DNA from: Acidobacteria subdivision 2 bacterium RH1 MAG20
GTDB lineage: Bacteria > Acidobacteriota > Terriglobia > Terriglobales > Acidobacteriaceae
DNA: 23,579 nt
NCBI GenBank assembly: GCA_002197545.1
Contig: NFUO01000397.1
Location: 1 to 23,579, forward strand
Direction of reading: 5' to 3'
Position 1 is the first letter of the stretch. The number at the start of each line of letters is the position of its first letter. A program made the position numbers and the translations under genes. Under the pieces are notes generated by a model, which worked only from the letters and a program-made list of their open reading frames with translations, did not search any database and was not told the origin of the DNA. Of the stretch, positions 13,747-21,947 are shown in pieces.

Positions 13747-14124
13747 ATGGCGATTCTTGATGCACAAACGACTACCAAGCGCGGCAAGATTCGTGGCCGT
13801 GAGAGCCGCAATCAGACCCTCACGACCAAAGTTACCGCGACGGAATATCGCGCCGTGGAGGATGCCGCAGGCGCGGAAGCAAAGACGACGGGCGAGTGGC
13901 TGCGCGACCTGGCATTGGAAGCCGTGGCAGCACAGACCGGAGGCGGCACGGAAACGGTCATGCTGCCGGAGATCGTCGGGGTTCGTTTGTTGCTGGTGAA
14001 CGTCCTGCGTTCGGTAGCAACCGGGCAAAAGCTGACGCCGGAGGCGTTCGACAAACTGCTGGATCAGATCGGCACAGCGAAGCACGAACTGGCTGGAATA
14101 ATCCTGGCCGAGGGAAGGAGATAA
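13747..14124 (+). CDS. Relaxosome accessory (MobC/TraM-like) DNA-binding protein
   Basis: A 125-residue protein starting at ATG 13747, with GGAG 9 nt upstream; an earlier TTG at 13732 overlaps that ribosome binding site. Residues about 20-60 (SRNQTLTTKVTATEYRAVEDAAGAEAKTTGEWLRDLALEAV) match the ribbon-helix-helix pattern of mobilisation accessory proteins (MobC-like: T-x-E-E/Y at helix 1, EWLR in helix 2). A helical C-terminal half could mediate oligomerisation. The gene is 4 nt upstream of the coupling ATPase and 19 nt downstream of the palindrome cluster. A role in binding oriT and loading the relaxase is therefore likely, with autoregulation possible. Confidence 0.7.
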   Translation: MAILDAQTTTKRGKIRGRESRNQTLTTKVTATEYRAVEDAAGAEAKTTGEWLRDLALEAVAAQTGGGTETVMLPEIVGVRLLLVNVLRSVATGQKLTPEAFDKLLDQIGTAKHELAGIILAEGRR

Positions 14125-14128
14125 GGCA

Positions 14129-16141
14129 ATGGCCAAGACAACGTGGGGTCGCAAAGAGACGATCATCTGGCCGCAGCATCGGCCCATCTATACCTATGGC
14201 GCAATCTTCACGGCCATATTTCTGACGGCCGTATTTCTGTATGGTCGCCTTCGGTTCATCGGTACGCCGTTGCAGCGGTTCTACATGCCGGTCTACGTGC
14301 GTACCTCCATCTTCGCCTCACTCACCCGGACGCATCGCAGCCAGTACCGGATGCTCTTTCTGACCGGACGAGGCATGAAGCCGAACCCTGCCATGAATGA
14401 CGACGTGGTGCGTGGCAAGACCACGGAGCCGGGTGGCAGAATCATCCCTCTGGCGCTTTCTCCGGCTGCGCTCCGGCGTGGCGAAGACTTGTTGTTTCGT
14501 GGCCCGGTACGGAGCTATGTAGACGCCCGGTTGTACGACTACCTCAAGGTGGCTGTCTATCACAATGACCTGTCCGCCATCCTAACAATTCCGCTGCTTT
14601 GCGGTGCAGGAATCTTCCTGGTTTTGCTGCCGTTTGCCGTTATCAAAGACGTGAAGCGGCAGAAGGCGCTTAAGTATGGACGGCGGCTGAAAGGCCCCGA
14701 ACGTCTCACGCCGCAGGAGTTCAATAAGACCGTTAAGGGTGACGGGATCGGCTTCAAGACCGACGACATGAAAGAGATGATTCGCATTCCCGCGAAGGCC
14801 GAAGCACAACACATGCAGATTATCGGGGACACTGGCTCGGGCAAGTCCGCCCTGCTTTTTCAGTTGCTCCGGCAAGTGCAGGGTCGAGGTGATTCGGCCA
14901 TTGTGTACGACCCGGCCCGCGAGTTCGTGAAGCGATTCTATGACCCTGGCCGTGGCGATGTCATCTTGAATCCGCTGGACAAACGCTGCCCGTATTGGGG
15001 TCCAGCCGAAGACCTGCGTAGCCGCTCCGAAGCAAAGGCGTTGGCTGCATCTCTCTTCCAGCCGCCGCAGGATCGGAAGGGTGAGTTTTTCATCGAGTCG
15101 CCGCAGAAAATCTTCGCCTTCCTGATGGCCTACAGGCCCACGCCGGACGAGTTGGTTCAGTGGATGTCCAACCCCGATGAGATCGACCGCAGGCTAAAAG
15201 GAACAGAACACGCGCACCTGATTGACCCGCGCGCGCAACAGCAGCGTGCCGGTGTGCTTGGCTCTCTCGGATTGGTCGCGGACAGCCTGCGCCTGCTCCC
15301 GAAGAGAGAGGAAGGCAACGGCACATGGACGGCAACGGAATGGGCTGAAAAGAGAAAAGGATGGATCTTCATTACGTCTCTTCCGGCAGAGCGGGAAGCC
15401 CTCCGGCCTTTGCAGAGCTTATGGATTGATTGGCTGGTTCTGCGGTTGTTGAACGAGCCGACCAAAGACCAAAAGCGCGTCTGGTTTGTGATTGACGAGC
15501 TGGCGAGCTTGCAGAAGTTGCCGCAGCTTCATACCGCCATCACTGAAGGGAGAAAGGGCCAGAATCCCGTCCTGCTTGGCTTCCAGGGCAAGGCACAGTT
15601 GGAATACCTCTACGGCCATCTGGCCGAGGTCATGCTGTCGCAACCGGCGACCAGCGTTTGGCTTACCACCAAGGAACCAAACGCAGGGGAATGGGTGTCC
15701 AAGTTCATCGGCAAGGTGGAGATCGAGCGGCTGCGCGAGACGCACTTCGATGGAACACGTTCGGGCCACAACTTTACCATCGACCGGCAGGTTGAGCCGC
15801 TGGTACTGGAGTCGGAAATCTCCGGCTTGGCGGACCTCCACGCCTTCATGAAATATCAGAATTTCGTGACGTTCTTTTCGTTTCCGTACTTCGATATGCC
15901 GGAGGTTGCCAAGCCCTTCGAGCTGCGCGAACGCCCGGATGACAAGTTGCCGTATGCTCCGAAGACGTTACCCGGCACCGCGGCGTCCCCTGCGGAGTTG
16001 GCACAGGAGCCGGAGCCTTCCACTGCCCCTGCGGAACCACAGCCGCAACCAAACGAGCCTGCGGCTGTGCAGGAGATACAACCAGAAGCAACCATCTCCG
16101 ACGACACCAGCGACCAGCAGGCTCTCACATTTAAGGGATAA
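14129..16141 (+). CDS. traD: VirD4/TraD/TrwB-family type IV coupling protein
   Basis: A 670-residue coupling ATPase. Hydrophobic segments near 22-42 and 150-172 form the membrane anchor around a periplasmic loop. The AAA domain has Walker A GDTGSGKS (233-240) with VYDPAREFVKRFYDP downstream, Walker B VWFVIDE (451-457), ELASLQKLPQLHTAITEGRKGQ and the later GFQGKAQLEYLYG. This is the TraD/TrwB pattern. The C-terminal tail (about 610-670) is Pro/Glu/Ala-rich and probably disordered. It delivers the relaxase-DNA complex to the VirB channel. AAGGAG precedes the start. It is packed tightly between the accessory and relaxase genes (4 and 9 nt), forming one Dtr operon. Confidence 0.95.
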   Translation: MAKTTWGRKETIIWPQHRPIYTYGAIFTAIFLTAVFLYGRLRFIGTPLQRFYMPVYVRTSIFASLTRTHRSQYRMLFLTGRGMKPNPAMNDDVVRGKTTEPGGRIIPLALSPAALRRGEDLLFRGPVRSYVDARLYDYLKVAVYHNDLSAILTIPLLCGAGIFLVLLPFAVIKDVKRQKALKYGRRLKGPERLTPQEFNKTVKGDGIGFKTDDMKEMIRIPAKAEAQHMQIIGDTGSGKSALLFQLLRQVQGRGDSAIVYDPAREFVKRFYDPGRGDVILNPLDKRCPYWGPAEDLRSRSEAKALAASLFQPPQDRKGEFFIESPQKIFAFLMAYRPTPDELVQWMSNPDEIDRRLKGTEHAHLIDPRAQQQRAGVLGSLGLVADSLRLLPKREEGNGTWTATEWAEKRKGWIFITSLPAEREALRPLQSLWIDWLVLRLLNEPTKDQKRVWFVIDELASLQKLPQLHTAITEGRKGQNPVLLGFQGKAQLEYLYGHLAEVMLSQPATSVWLTTKEPNAGEWVSKFIGKVEIERLRETHFDGTRSGHNFTIDRQVEPLVLESEISGLADLHAFMKYQNFVTFFSFPYFDMPEVAKPFELRERPDDKLPYAPKTLPGTAASPAELAQEPEPSTAPAEPQPQPNEPAAVQEIQPEATISDDTSDQQALTFKG

Positions 16142-16150
16142 GGAGCCGCC

Positions 16151-18898
16151 ATGCTGAATATCTCGAAACCGCTCTCCGCATCACAGGCACAGACCTACCA
16201 TGCCAAGGAATTCACCGCAGCCGAGCAGAACTATTGGAAACAAGGCGACACCATTCAGGGGGAGTGGCATGGCAGGCTGGCGGAGAACCTCGGTCTGTCC
16301 GGCGCAGTGGGTGCGGAGGAATTTGCCCGGCTCTCCGAAGGCCAGCACCCGGTGACAGGCAAGCAGTTGGTATCGCATCGCACCGTCCATGAATACCGGA
16401 ATGTGGATGGGAAGATGGTCTCGCCCGTAGAACATCGAGCCGGTTGGGATGCGACATTCTCCGCTCCCAAATCCATCTCTCTGACCGCGCTTGTCGGTGG
16501 CGATGACCGGGTGCGCGAGGCGCACCGCGACGCCGTCAACGTCGCCCTGAATGAATTGGAGAGATACACGCAGGTGCGCATCGGCGGCAACAATCCCGCC
16601 GAGACGACCGGACAGTTTGTGGCGGCAAAGTTCGAGCATGACACCGCCCGTCCGGTGGACGGATACTCCGCACCGCAGCTCCACACGCATGTCGTCGTGT
16701 TCAATATGACCGAGCGCGACAATGGGAAGATGCGTGCCTTGCAGCCACACTCGCTGTTCGAGAGCCAGCAATTTGCCACCGCTGTGTATCGGTCCCATCT
16801 CACGTACAAACTTCGCTCGCTTGGTTATGAAATCGAAGCTGGCAAGAGCGGAGCGCCGGACATCAAAGGCTACACGCAGGAGTACCTTGGTGCCTCCAGC
16901 CCCCGCCGCCAGCAGATCGAAGAAGCCCTCTCCCGCAGCGGCTTCGCAGGCCCGGAGGCCGCGCAGATTGCAGCGCACAATACCCGCGATAAGAAAGTCA
17001 TCCTTTCTCCCGATCAAATTCTGGCCGCACATAAACAGATAGCCGATGAGTTCGGGAATCAGGCCGACCGCGTTGTGGCCGAGGCGCGGGAGCGTAGGAA
17101 GGAACAGGTGCAGGAACGGCCCGTCAAGGAACGGCAGCAACAGGTACGTGAGGCTGTCACGTTTGCCCGCGATAAGGGCTTTGAGCGGGAGGCCGTTGTG
17201 GATGAACGCGCTCTCTACGTGGATGCCTTGCGCCGTGGGATGGGAGAGATGACCTACCCAGACGTCCGCGCCAGCTTCGAGGCGCGTGTTGTTTCCGGAG
17301 AGTTCAAAGAAGTTGCAGCAAACGCACACGAGGCCGGACGCAGGTTCACCACCGCGGCCACCATCAAGGCTGAAAATGAAATTGTCCAAAAGGTCCAGGA
17401 GGGACAGAGCCGCGCACCGCAGATCATGGCAATTGAGAGCGCAGTCCCGCTCGTGGACTCGCGCCCTTATTTCAATGCCGCTCAAAAGAGGGTTGTTGAG
17501 GAAGTTCTTACATCGTATGACCGGGTGCAAGGACTACAGGGGCGGGCCGGATCGGGTAAGACCTCGGTTTTGGCCACCATACGCGAAGGAGCCGAGCAGA
17601 ATGGCTACGCCGTAGAAGGGTTTGCGCCGACGTCGCGTGCGGCGAAGCAGCTCCGCGATGCGGGAATCAAGGCGGACACGTTGCAACGCTTCCTCGCGGG
17701 CGGCGGCCTGCAGGTCGCCGGCGATCCCGCAAGCAAGCATCTTTACATGGTCGATGAATCCTCGTTGGCATCGACGCAACAGATGCGCGACTTTCTGAAT
17801 AAAATCGCGCCACAGGACAAGGTGCTTTTGATTGGAGATACGCGCCAGCATCAGGGCGTCGATGCCGGAAAGCCCTTCGAGCAGTTGCAGGGAGCTGGTA
17901 TGACGACCGCGCAGCTTGACCAGATCATGCGCCAGAAGGATGCCGCTCTGCTGAAAGCCGTCGAGCATTTGTCCAATAATGAAACCGCTCTTGGCGTCGA
18001 GATGCTTCAGCAGCAGGGACGAATCACGCAGATCAAAGACGTGCAGGAGCGCATCGCGGCAATCGCCAAAGAGTATGCCGCGCATCCTGAAAACACGCTT
18101 ATCGTCTCGCCCGATAATGCCTCGCGTCGCGCCATCAATCAGGCCGTGCGGCAGGAGTTGCAGACGCTTGGCATCGTGGACACCAAAGATCATTCCATGC
18201 GCGTTCTCGCGCCGCGCAATGATATGACCGGGGCAGACCGCGAATGGGCCGCACGCTATCAGTCCGGCGATGTTCTGCATTATGTGCGTGGCAGCAAAGA
18301 GCATGGCATAGAGGCTAGAAGCTATGCTCAAGTCGTCACTGCGAACACGGCTGAAAATCTCGTTACGGTGCGGAAGGCGGACGGCCAACAAGTGACTTAT
18401 GACCCGTCACGACTGCACGGCATCGCCGCTTACCGCGAGATCGAACGCGAGTTTGCGATTGGAGACAAGGTGCAGTTTACAGCTCCGTCGAGAGACTTGC
18501 AGGTTGCCAATCGTGACCTCGGCACCATCCAGCACATCGGAGACGATGGCAAGATCAGCGTGCGCATGGATGGAGCGAAAGACCGTATCGTCCACTTCGA
18601 TGCCAATGAGATGCGGCACTGCGATCATGGCTATGCTGTGACTTCGCATAGCTCGCAGGGGCTTACCTCCGAGCGTGTACTGGTGAACATGGACACCGAG
18701 GTTCATCCCGAATTGATAAACAGCAGATTTGCGTATGTATCTGTCTCGCGTGCCTCGCACGATGCGCAGATTTATACCAACGACGCCGCTTCGCTCGCGG
18801 GCAAACTTAGCCACGACGTGAGCAAGAGTGCGGCTGTCAGTTTTGGCAATGCACAAGCCAACGCGACGGCGCAGGGATTCGCTCAAGCATTGCGCTGA
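16151..18898 (+). CDS. traI: MobF (TrwC/TraI-type) relaxase-helicase
   Basis: A 915-residue bifunctional relaxase, close to TrwC in length. The N-terminal relaxase domain (about 1-310) has candidate nucleophile tyrosines Y16 and Y28 (QTYHAKEF, EQNYW) and the three-histidine metal site H163, H178, H180 (FEHD ... LHTH). The C-terminal RecD2-like helicase has Walker A GRAGSGKT (464-471), Walker B LYMVDESS with D535-E536, GDTRQHQGVDAG, the YAVTSHSSQGLT motif and YVSVSRA. It nicks oriT, stays bound to the 5' end and unwinds the strand during transfer. The ribosome binding site is AAGGAG. All catalytic motifs are present. The stop codon overlaps a 6-bp hairpin (AAGCAT/ATGCTT, 18898-18912) with only a weak T-rich tail. 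Confidence 0.95.
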   Translation: MLNISKPLSASQAQTYHAKEFTAAEQNYWKQGDTIQGEWHGRLAENLGLSGAVGAEEFARLSEGQHPVTGKQLVSHRTVHEYRNVDGKMVSPVEHRAGWDATFSAPKSISLTALVGGDDRVREAHRDAVNVALNELERYTQVRIGGNNPAETTGQFVAAKFEHDTARPVDGYSAPQLHTHVVVFNMTERDNGKMRALQPHSLFESQQFATAVYRSHLTYKLRSLGYEIEAGKSGAPDIKGYTQEYLGASSPRRQQIEEALSRSGFAGPEAAQIAAHNTRDKKVILSPDQILAAHKQIADEFGNQADRVVAEARERRKEQVQERPVKERQQQVREAVTFARDKGFEREAVVDERALYVDALRRGMGEMTYPDVRASFEARVVSGEFKEVAANAHEAGRRFTTAATIKAENEIVQKVQEGQSRAPQIMAIESAVPLVDSRPYFNAAQKRVVEEVLTSYDRVQGLQGRAGSGKTSVLATIREGAEQNGYAVEGFAPTSRAAKQLRDAGIKADTLQRFLAGGGLQVAGDPASKHLYMVDESSLASTQQMRDFLNKIAPQDKVLLIGDTRQHQGVDAGKPFEQLQGAGMTTAQLDQIMRQKDAALLKAVEHLSNNETALGVEMLQQQGRITQIKDVQERIAAIAKEYAAHPENTLIVSPDNASRRAINQAVRQELQTLGIVDTKDHSMRVLAPRNDMTGADREWAARYQSGDVLHYVRGSKEHGIEARSYAQVVTANTAENLVTVRKADGQQVTYDPSRLHGIAAYREIEREFAIGDKVQFTAPSRDLQVANRDLGTIQHIGDDGKISVRMDGAKDRIVHFDANEMRHCDHGYAVTSHSSQGLTSERVLVNMDTEVHPELINSRFAYVSVSRASHDAQIYTNDAASLAGKLSHDVSKSAAVSFGNAQANATAQGFAQALR

Positions 18899-18926
18899 AG
18901 CATCTCATGCTTGATGCTTATTACGC

Positions 18927-18959
18927 GCTCTGCTCAATCGGCTGGCGATAGAGCAGGGC
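18927..18959 (+). promoter_or_regulatory. Leader hairpin before the 127-residue ORF
   Basis: GCTCTGCT (18927-18934) pairs with AGCAGGGC (18952-18959), 8 bp with one G-U pair and a 17-nt loop. It ends 22 nt before the next start codon. There is no T-run. It may be a leader structure or part of a weak terminator region after the relaxase gene. Confidence 0.3.
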
Positions 18960-18981
18960 TTCCGTCCGGAAAGGAAGAACC

Positions 18982-19365
18982 ATGAAAGCTACGATTATGG
19001 TTACGGATACGTTCGTGAGATTCCGCATGGTCGCCATCGTGCCGTCAACGCAAGCGCAGCAATCCTGGGAACTGTTTGTGATGACGATCCAGCAAGTCGC
19101 GAGCATTCTCGTTTCTTTGGGTTTCTTGGATTCCACGGCTGCCGCACTGCTTACAGCGGCCAGTACCACCATCACACCACAGCCTGGCGTCAACACCGTT
19201 CCGATGACGGATTTAGTCACCCTCACCGAGCTTGTCTATCCTGACTCCGAACCCGTGAGTCTGGAAGTGCAACAGGGCCACGCGCTCATTGCTCATGGGG
19301 AAACGACCGAAGAGGCTCTTGCTTCGGCTGGCTTCGTACTCAAACTGGATAGCCCCTTGCAGTGA
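18982..19365 (+). CDS. Unknown 127-residue protein downstream of the relaxase
   Basis: Starts at ATG 18982 with GGAAAGGAAGA just upstream, so translation is likely. No family is recognised. The N-terminal 50 residues alternate strand-like segments (KATIMVTDTFVRFRMVAIVPS ... WELFVMTIQQVASILVSLGFL), then an Ala/Thr-rich stretch, and an acidic second half (TELVYPDSEPVSLEVQQGHALIAHGETTEEALASAGFVLKL). The hydrophobic residues are spread as in a small soluble alpha/beta protein rather than a membrane protein. There is no Cys and no obvious catalytic motif. It sits between the transfer and anti-restriction genes, the leading-region type of location where anti-defence genes are common, but no function can be stated. 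Confidence 0.55.
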   Translation: MKATIMVTDTFVRFRMVAIVPSTQAQQSWELFVMTIQQVASILVSLGFLDSTAAALLTAASTTITPQPGVNTVPMTDLVTLTELVYPDSEPVSLEVQQGHALIAHGETTEEALASAGFVLKLDSPLQ

Positions 19366-19951
19366 GAGCAGTCTGACCTTACCGGCCTGCTGGTAAACAG
19401 TCCCTTCCAAATAAACCTCCGGTACGACCGAGGCATTGCGGGCGTACCGCTGACGCCTTGCATTTTGCTCCCCGATCCGAAATCATGGATGCGGGACGGG
19501 TACGCACCGTCCTGGGGTGTGGAAACCCCAAACGAAGCTGTGGCACGCCATTCGCGTGCTGAAGATTCCCTTGGCCTTTGCGGTCGGGGAGCCTGCGACG
19601 TATGTCCAGGCCCCTAAAGCTAAAGGTCGCGGGAGCCGTGCTTCGTTCGGCTTTCCAACTCCCCGATCACGGGTTTTCAGGGCAGTTTGCGGGGGCGCAC
19701 CGCAAATGTTTTCCCCTGAATCCGGTCGAGGAGACAGATATAGTCCCGCTGCCATTTCGAGCGTCATTCCTACCGAGTATAGGCAACCGGACCTGCCGCT
19801 ATTCTCAGGGCGGTCTTCTCCGCTATGATTGCCGGGGCCTCGTCAGCATAGGTTTTCACTCATATTCCAAGTTGCGCGCTTCACGGCGGCGCATCGCCCG
19901 TTCCTTTTATCGAAACCTCATATCCGCGCGTGTACGAGGAAAGGATCTTGC
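19366..19951 (+). other. 586-nt spacer rich in RNA-like secondary structure
   Basis: No convincing gene. Perfect or near-perfect stems found by eye: TTACC/GGTAA (19379-19396), CGGTACG/CGTACCG (19420-19449), GGACGG/CCGTCC (19494-19512), TGGGGT/ACCCCA (19513-19530), GCACGC/GCGTGC (19543-19559), TTTGCG/CGCAAA (19686-19706) and a 10-bp stem with one U-U mismatch and a 2-nt bulge at 19775-19806. A long-range 8-bp stem TCGGGGAG/CTCCCCGA (19584-19591, 19659-19666) encloses two hairpins (GCGAC/GTCGC 19595-19630 and AGCCG/CGGCT 19634-19652) as a three-way junction. A 103-codon open frame (19517-19828) lacks a ribosome binding site. It is a candidate structured RNA; no known family is recognised. Confidence 0.45.
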
Positions 19952-20170
19952 ATGGTTGAATGTCAGGAATTTGTTGGAAAGGTCGTCAGTAGCTTCAAAC
20001 TCTACGAAGACACCATCGAAGGCCCGGAAATCTGCATTGAGTTCACCGACGGCACCGTGTTTTCTTCCTGTCTGAAAACGTCCACCGCTCTTGAAGCCAA
20101 GGTGACGCGCAACGAAGGCGGGCATCCGCGACTTCTCAAGGATTACTCCACGCCACCTGTAGCTCGCTAA
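19952..20170 (+). CDS. Small 72-residue protein of unknown function
   Basis: Starts at ATG 19952 behind GAGGAAAGGA, a good ribosome binding site. The sequence (VECQEFVGKVVSSFKLYEDTIEGPEICIEFTDGTVFSSCLKTSTALEAKVT) alternates in a way expected of a small beta-rich fold, with two Cys. The C-terminus is polar (GGHPRLLKDYSTPP). There is no signal peptide or membrane segment. The open frame extends upstream to 19829, but only through non-ATG codons without a ribosome binding site. A complete antisense frame exists and is treated as a shadow. No family or function is recognised; small proteins near anti-restriction genes are sometimes anti-defence factors, which here is only a hypothesis. Confidence 0.55.
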   Translation: MVECQEFVGKVVSSFKLYEDTIEGPEICIEFTDGTVFSSCLKTSTALEAKVTRNEGGHPRLLKDYSTPPVAR

Positions 20171-20565
20171 GACGCCTTACACCCAGTTGCGGGAGGGGTC
20201 TCCTCCCGTGCTGCGACCGCTTCGCGCGTTCTCCGCTTCCCACCTCAGCGGCCTGTTCCTGCCGCAACGCGACCTTGAAAATTCATGCGTGCTGACGCAC
20301 GCGCATAAGGAAGACAAGCCTCGCTAAGGGGCGCTGCCCCGATCGCGCGGCGCAAGGGTATCCCCAATCTTCCGCGCTTCGCTTGTGCAGACCTCCGCTG
20401 CGCTCCGTCCTTTCCGCTCCATTGCATTCCGCTCCAAGGATGGGGAGACCCCTCCCCGTTGCGCCTTGCTACCCCCGCCTTCGCCAGGAGGCGTTCGGCA
20501 TGTACATGCCGCGTTTCAACGCGGACGTGCAAAAGCAAATGCCGACCGGCAAAGGAGCAGACACC
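20171..20565 (+). other. Hairpin-rich GC spacer before the ardC-like gene
   Basis: About 395 nt without a convincing gene. Perfect hairpins: CGGGAGG/CCTCCCG (20190-20208), GCGTGC/GCACGC (20287-20302), GGGGC/GCCCC (20328-20340) and GGGGAG/CTCCCC (20442-20457). TTCCGCTCCA is directly repeated at 20412 and 20427 (15-nt period), with further TCCGCT copies at 20394. An in-frame ATG at 20500 behind AGGAGG could extend the downstream protein by 22 residues. The first hairpin may attenuate or end upstream transcription, but there is no T-run. It could be a promoter/operator region or a replication-related repeat cluster. Confidence 0.4.
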
Positions 20566-21450
20566 ATGAGCAACACAGCCACCACCAGCAACAACAGCCA
20601 GCCCAGGACGGCGAAAGAAGTAATCGCCGCCAACGTCCAGAGCCTCATCGAGCAGCTAGAGGCAGGACACTCCGATGCGCTCACCGCTTACCTGAACGCG
20701 ATGAGCCGCTTTCACAATTACAGCCTCGGCAACATTCTCGAAATCGCACGGCAGCGCCCCGATGCGACCAGAGTATGCGGTTTCTGGAAATGGAAAGAAC
20801 TTGGCCGCAGCGTCAAGAAGAGCGAGAAAGGCATCCGCATCCTTGCCCCCATCATCGGCGTCCGCCGCAAGAAGGACGAAGAAGCCGAGAAAGACATCAC
20901 CAAGCAGAACACGGCGGTATTGGTTGGGTTTCGTTCGGCGTATGTCTTCGATGTCTCGCAGACGGAAGGCGCGGAGCTTCCCGAGTTGCGTGAAATCAGC
21001 GGCGACGTGGGCGAAAACCGGGACAGACTCATTGCCTTTATCGAGCGTCAAGGTATCGAGCTTGTCTTTACCGAGCGCATCGCTCCCGCGCTGGGCATGA
21101 GCTACGGCGGACGCATCGCCATCCTGCCCGGACAGTCTAAGGCCGAAGAGTTCAGCACTTTAGTGCATGAACTGGCGCACGAGATGTTGCACAAGGCCGA
21201 GCGGCGCACAGCCACAACGAAAGTTGTACGCGAGACGGAGGCCGAGGCTATCGCGTTTGTCATTGGGAAAGCCGTAGGGCTGGAGACGGGAACGAAATCC
21301 GCCGACTACATCCAGCTTTATTACGGTAACGCATCGCTGCTGGCCGAATCGCTTGAAGTCATCCAGCAAACCTCCACCGTCATCCTTGCCGCCTTGGAAT
21401 CGTCCGCAGCCGAGACGATGGCCGATGCAGAACTGGCGCGGGTGGCGTGA
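20566..21450 (+). CDS. ardC: ArdC-like anti-restriction protein with metallopeptidase motif
   Basis: A 294-residue protein combining an ArdC-type N-terminal ssDNA-binding domain (about 10-135: LTAYLNAMSRFHNYSLGNILEIARQRP, VCGFWKWKELGRSVKKSEKGIRILAP) with a C-terminal metallopeptidase-like domain holding HELAHE (HExxH, residues 201-206) and a downstream E-x-EAEAIAFV. Known ArdC proteins coat incoming ssDNA and protect it from restriction. The start at 20566 is chosen for AAAGGAG 8-14 nt upstream; an ATG at 20500 with AGGAGG is an alternative. The stop overlaps the next gene's ATG (TGATG), so the two are co-translated. The catalytic motif is intact. Confidence 0.85.
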   Translation: MSNTATTSNNSQPRTAKEVIAANVQSLIEQLEAGHSDALTAYLNAMSRFHNYSLGNILEIARQRPDATRVCGFWKWKELGRSVKKSEKGIRILAPIIGVRRKKDEEAEKDITKQNTAVLVGFRSAYVFDVSQTEGAELPELREISGDVGENRDRLIAFIERQGIELVFTERIAPALGMSYGGRIAILPGQSKAEEFSTLVHELAHEMLHKAERRTATTKVVRETEAEAIAFVIGKAVGLETGTKSADYIQLYYGNASLLAESLEVIQQTSTVILAALESSAAETMADAELARVA

Positions 21451-21863
21451 TGCAGACCGTTCTGGAGCTTATCAAGCGGGCCGGTGGATGGCACCCCGGC
21501 CTGTATCTCAAGATCGACAACCCGCCATACATGGAGCTTGTCATCGAGGCGATGGACGAGTCCGGCCCGATGGGACTCCCGGCTGTCTCCGTCTGCCATT
21601 ACGGAGAACAGAACGGCGACGCCATGCGCGACCCGGAGATGTGCTTCGAGCTTGGCCTTGCCGGTGGAGCGCATCTGTCGGCCTTTTACTACCGCAACGA
21701 TTATCTCGGCTTAGAGCAGTGGAGCCGGAACATCGTGCGCGGCAACTATGTCCACCTGATTGCTTTGCATCAGCAGCACGAACGCTTTGCGAAGACGTGG
21801 GATAACAACCTGCGTTTGCAGGGGTACACAGACGCTTTCACGGACAAGTGCATTCGCGGCTAG
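21450..21863 (+). CDS. DUF6908-like protein coupled to ardC
   Basis: A 137-residue protein whose ATG overlaps the ardC stop (TGATG), so translation is coupled. The central part (PPYMELVIEAMDESGPMGLPAVSVCHYGEQNGDAMRDPEMCFEL) matches what I recall of the DUF6908 family, found next to ArdC-like genes on plasmids. That name is from memory and not checked. It has no signal peptide or membrane segment. The invariant-looking HYGEQNGDAMRDPEM block suggests a conserved binding or catalytic surface, but the reaction is unknown. A 7-bp hairpin CCGCTCC/GGGGCGG (21865-21881) directly after the stop lacks a T-run. Confidence 0.75.
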   Translation: MQTVLELIKRAGGWHPGLYLKIDNPPYMELVIEAMDESGPMGLPAVSVCHYGEQNGDAMRDPEMCFELGLAGGAHLSAFYYRNDYLGLEQWSRNIVRGNYVHLIALHQQHERFAKTWDNNLRLQGYTDAFTDKCIRG

Positions 21864-21947
21864 TCCGCTCCCTCGGGGCGGATACAGCCAACGTGTCTCC
21901 GCTTCAATTCCATTCACCGATCAACCGCTCGAAAGGAGCACATCATC

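Noticed and set aside
16181..17530. A 449-codon minus-strand open frame inside the relaxase gene
   Set aside because: It is antisense to clear relaxase and helicase motifs; composition and lack of signals mark it as a shadow frame.
18898..18922. AAGCAT/ATGCTT hairpin at the end of the relaxase gene as an intrinsic terminator
   Set aside because: The stem is short and AT-containing, and what follows is only weakly T-rich, so termination is not supported.
19517..19828. Possible 103-codon gene in the structured spacer, with a 94-codon antisense partner
   Set aside because: No ribosome binding site, Ser/Arg/Pro-rich low-information sequence and open frames on both strands; the RNA-like stems explain the region better.
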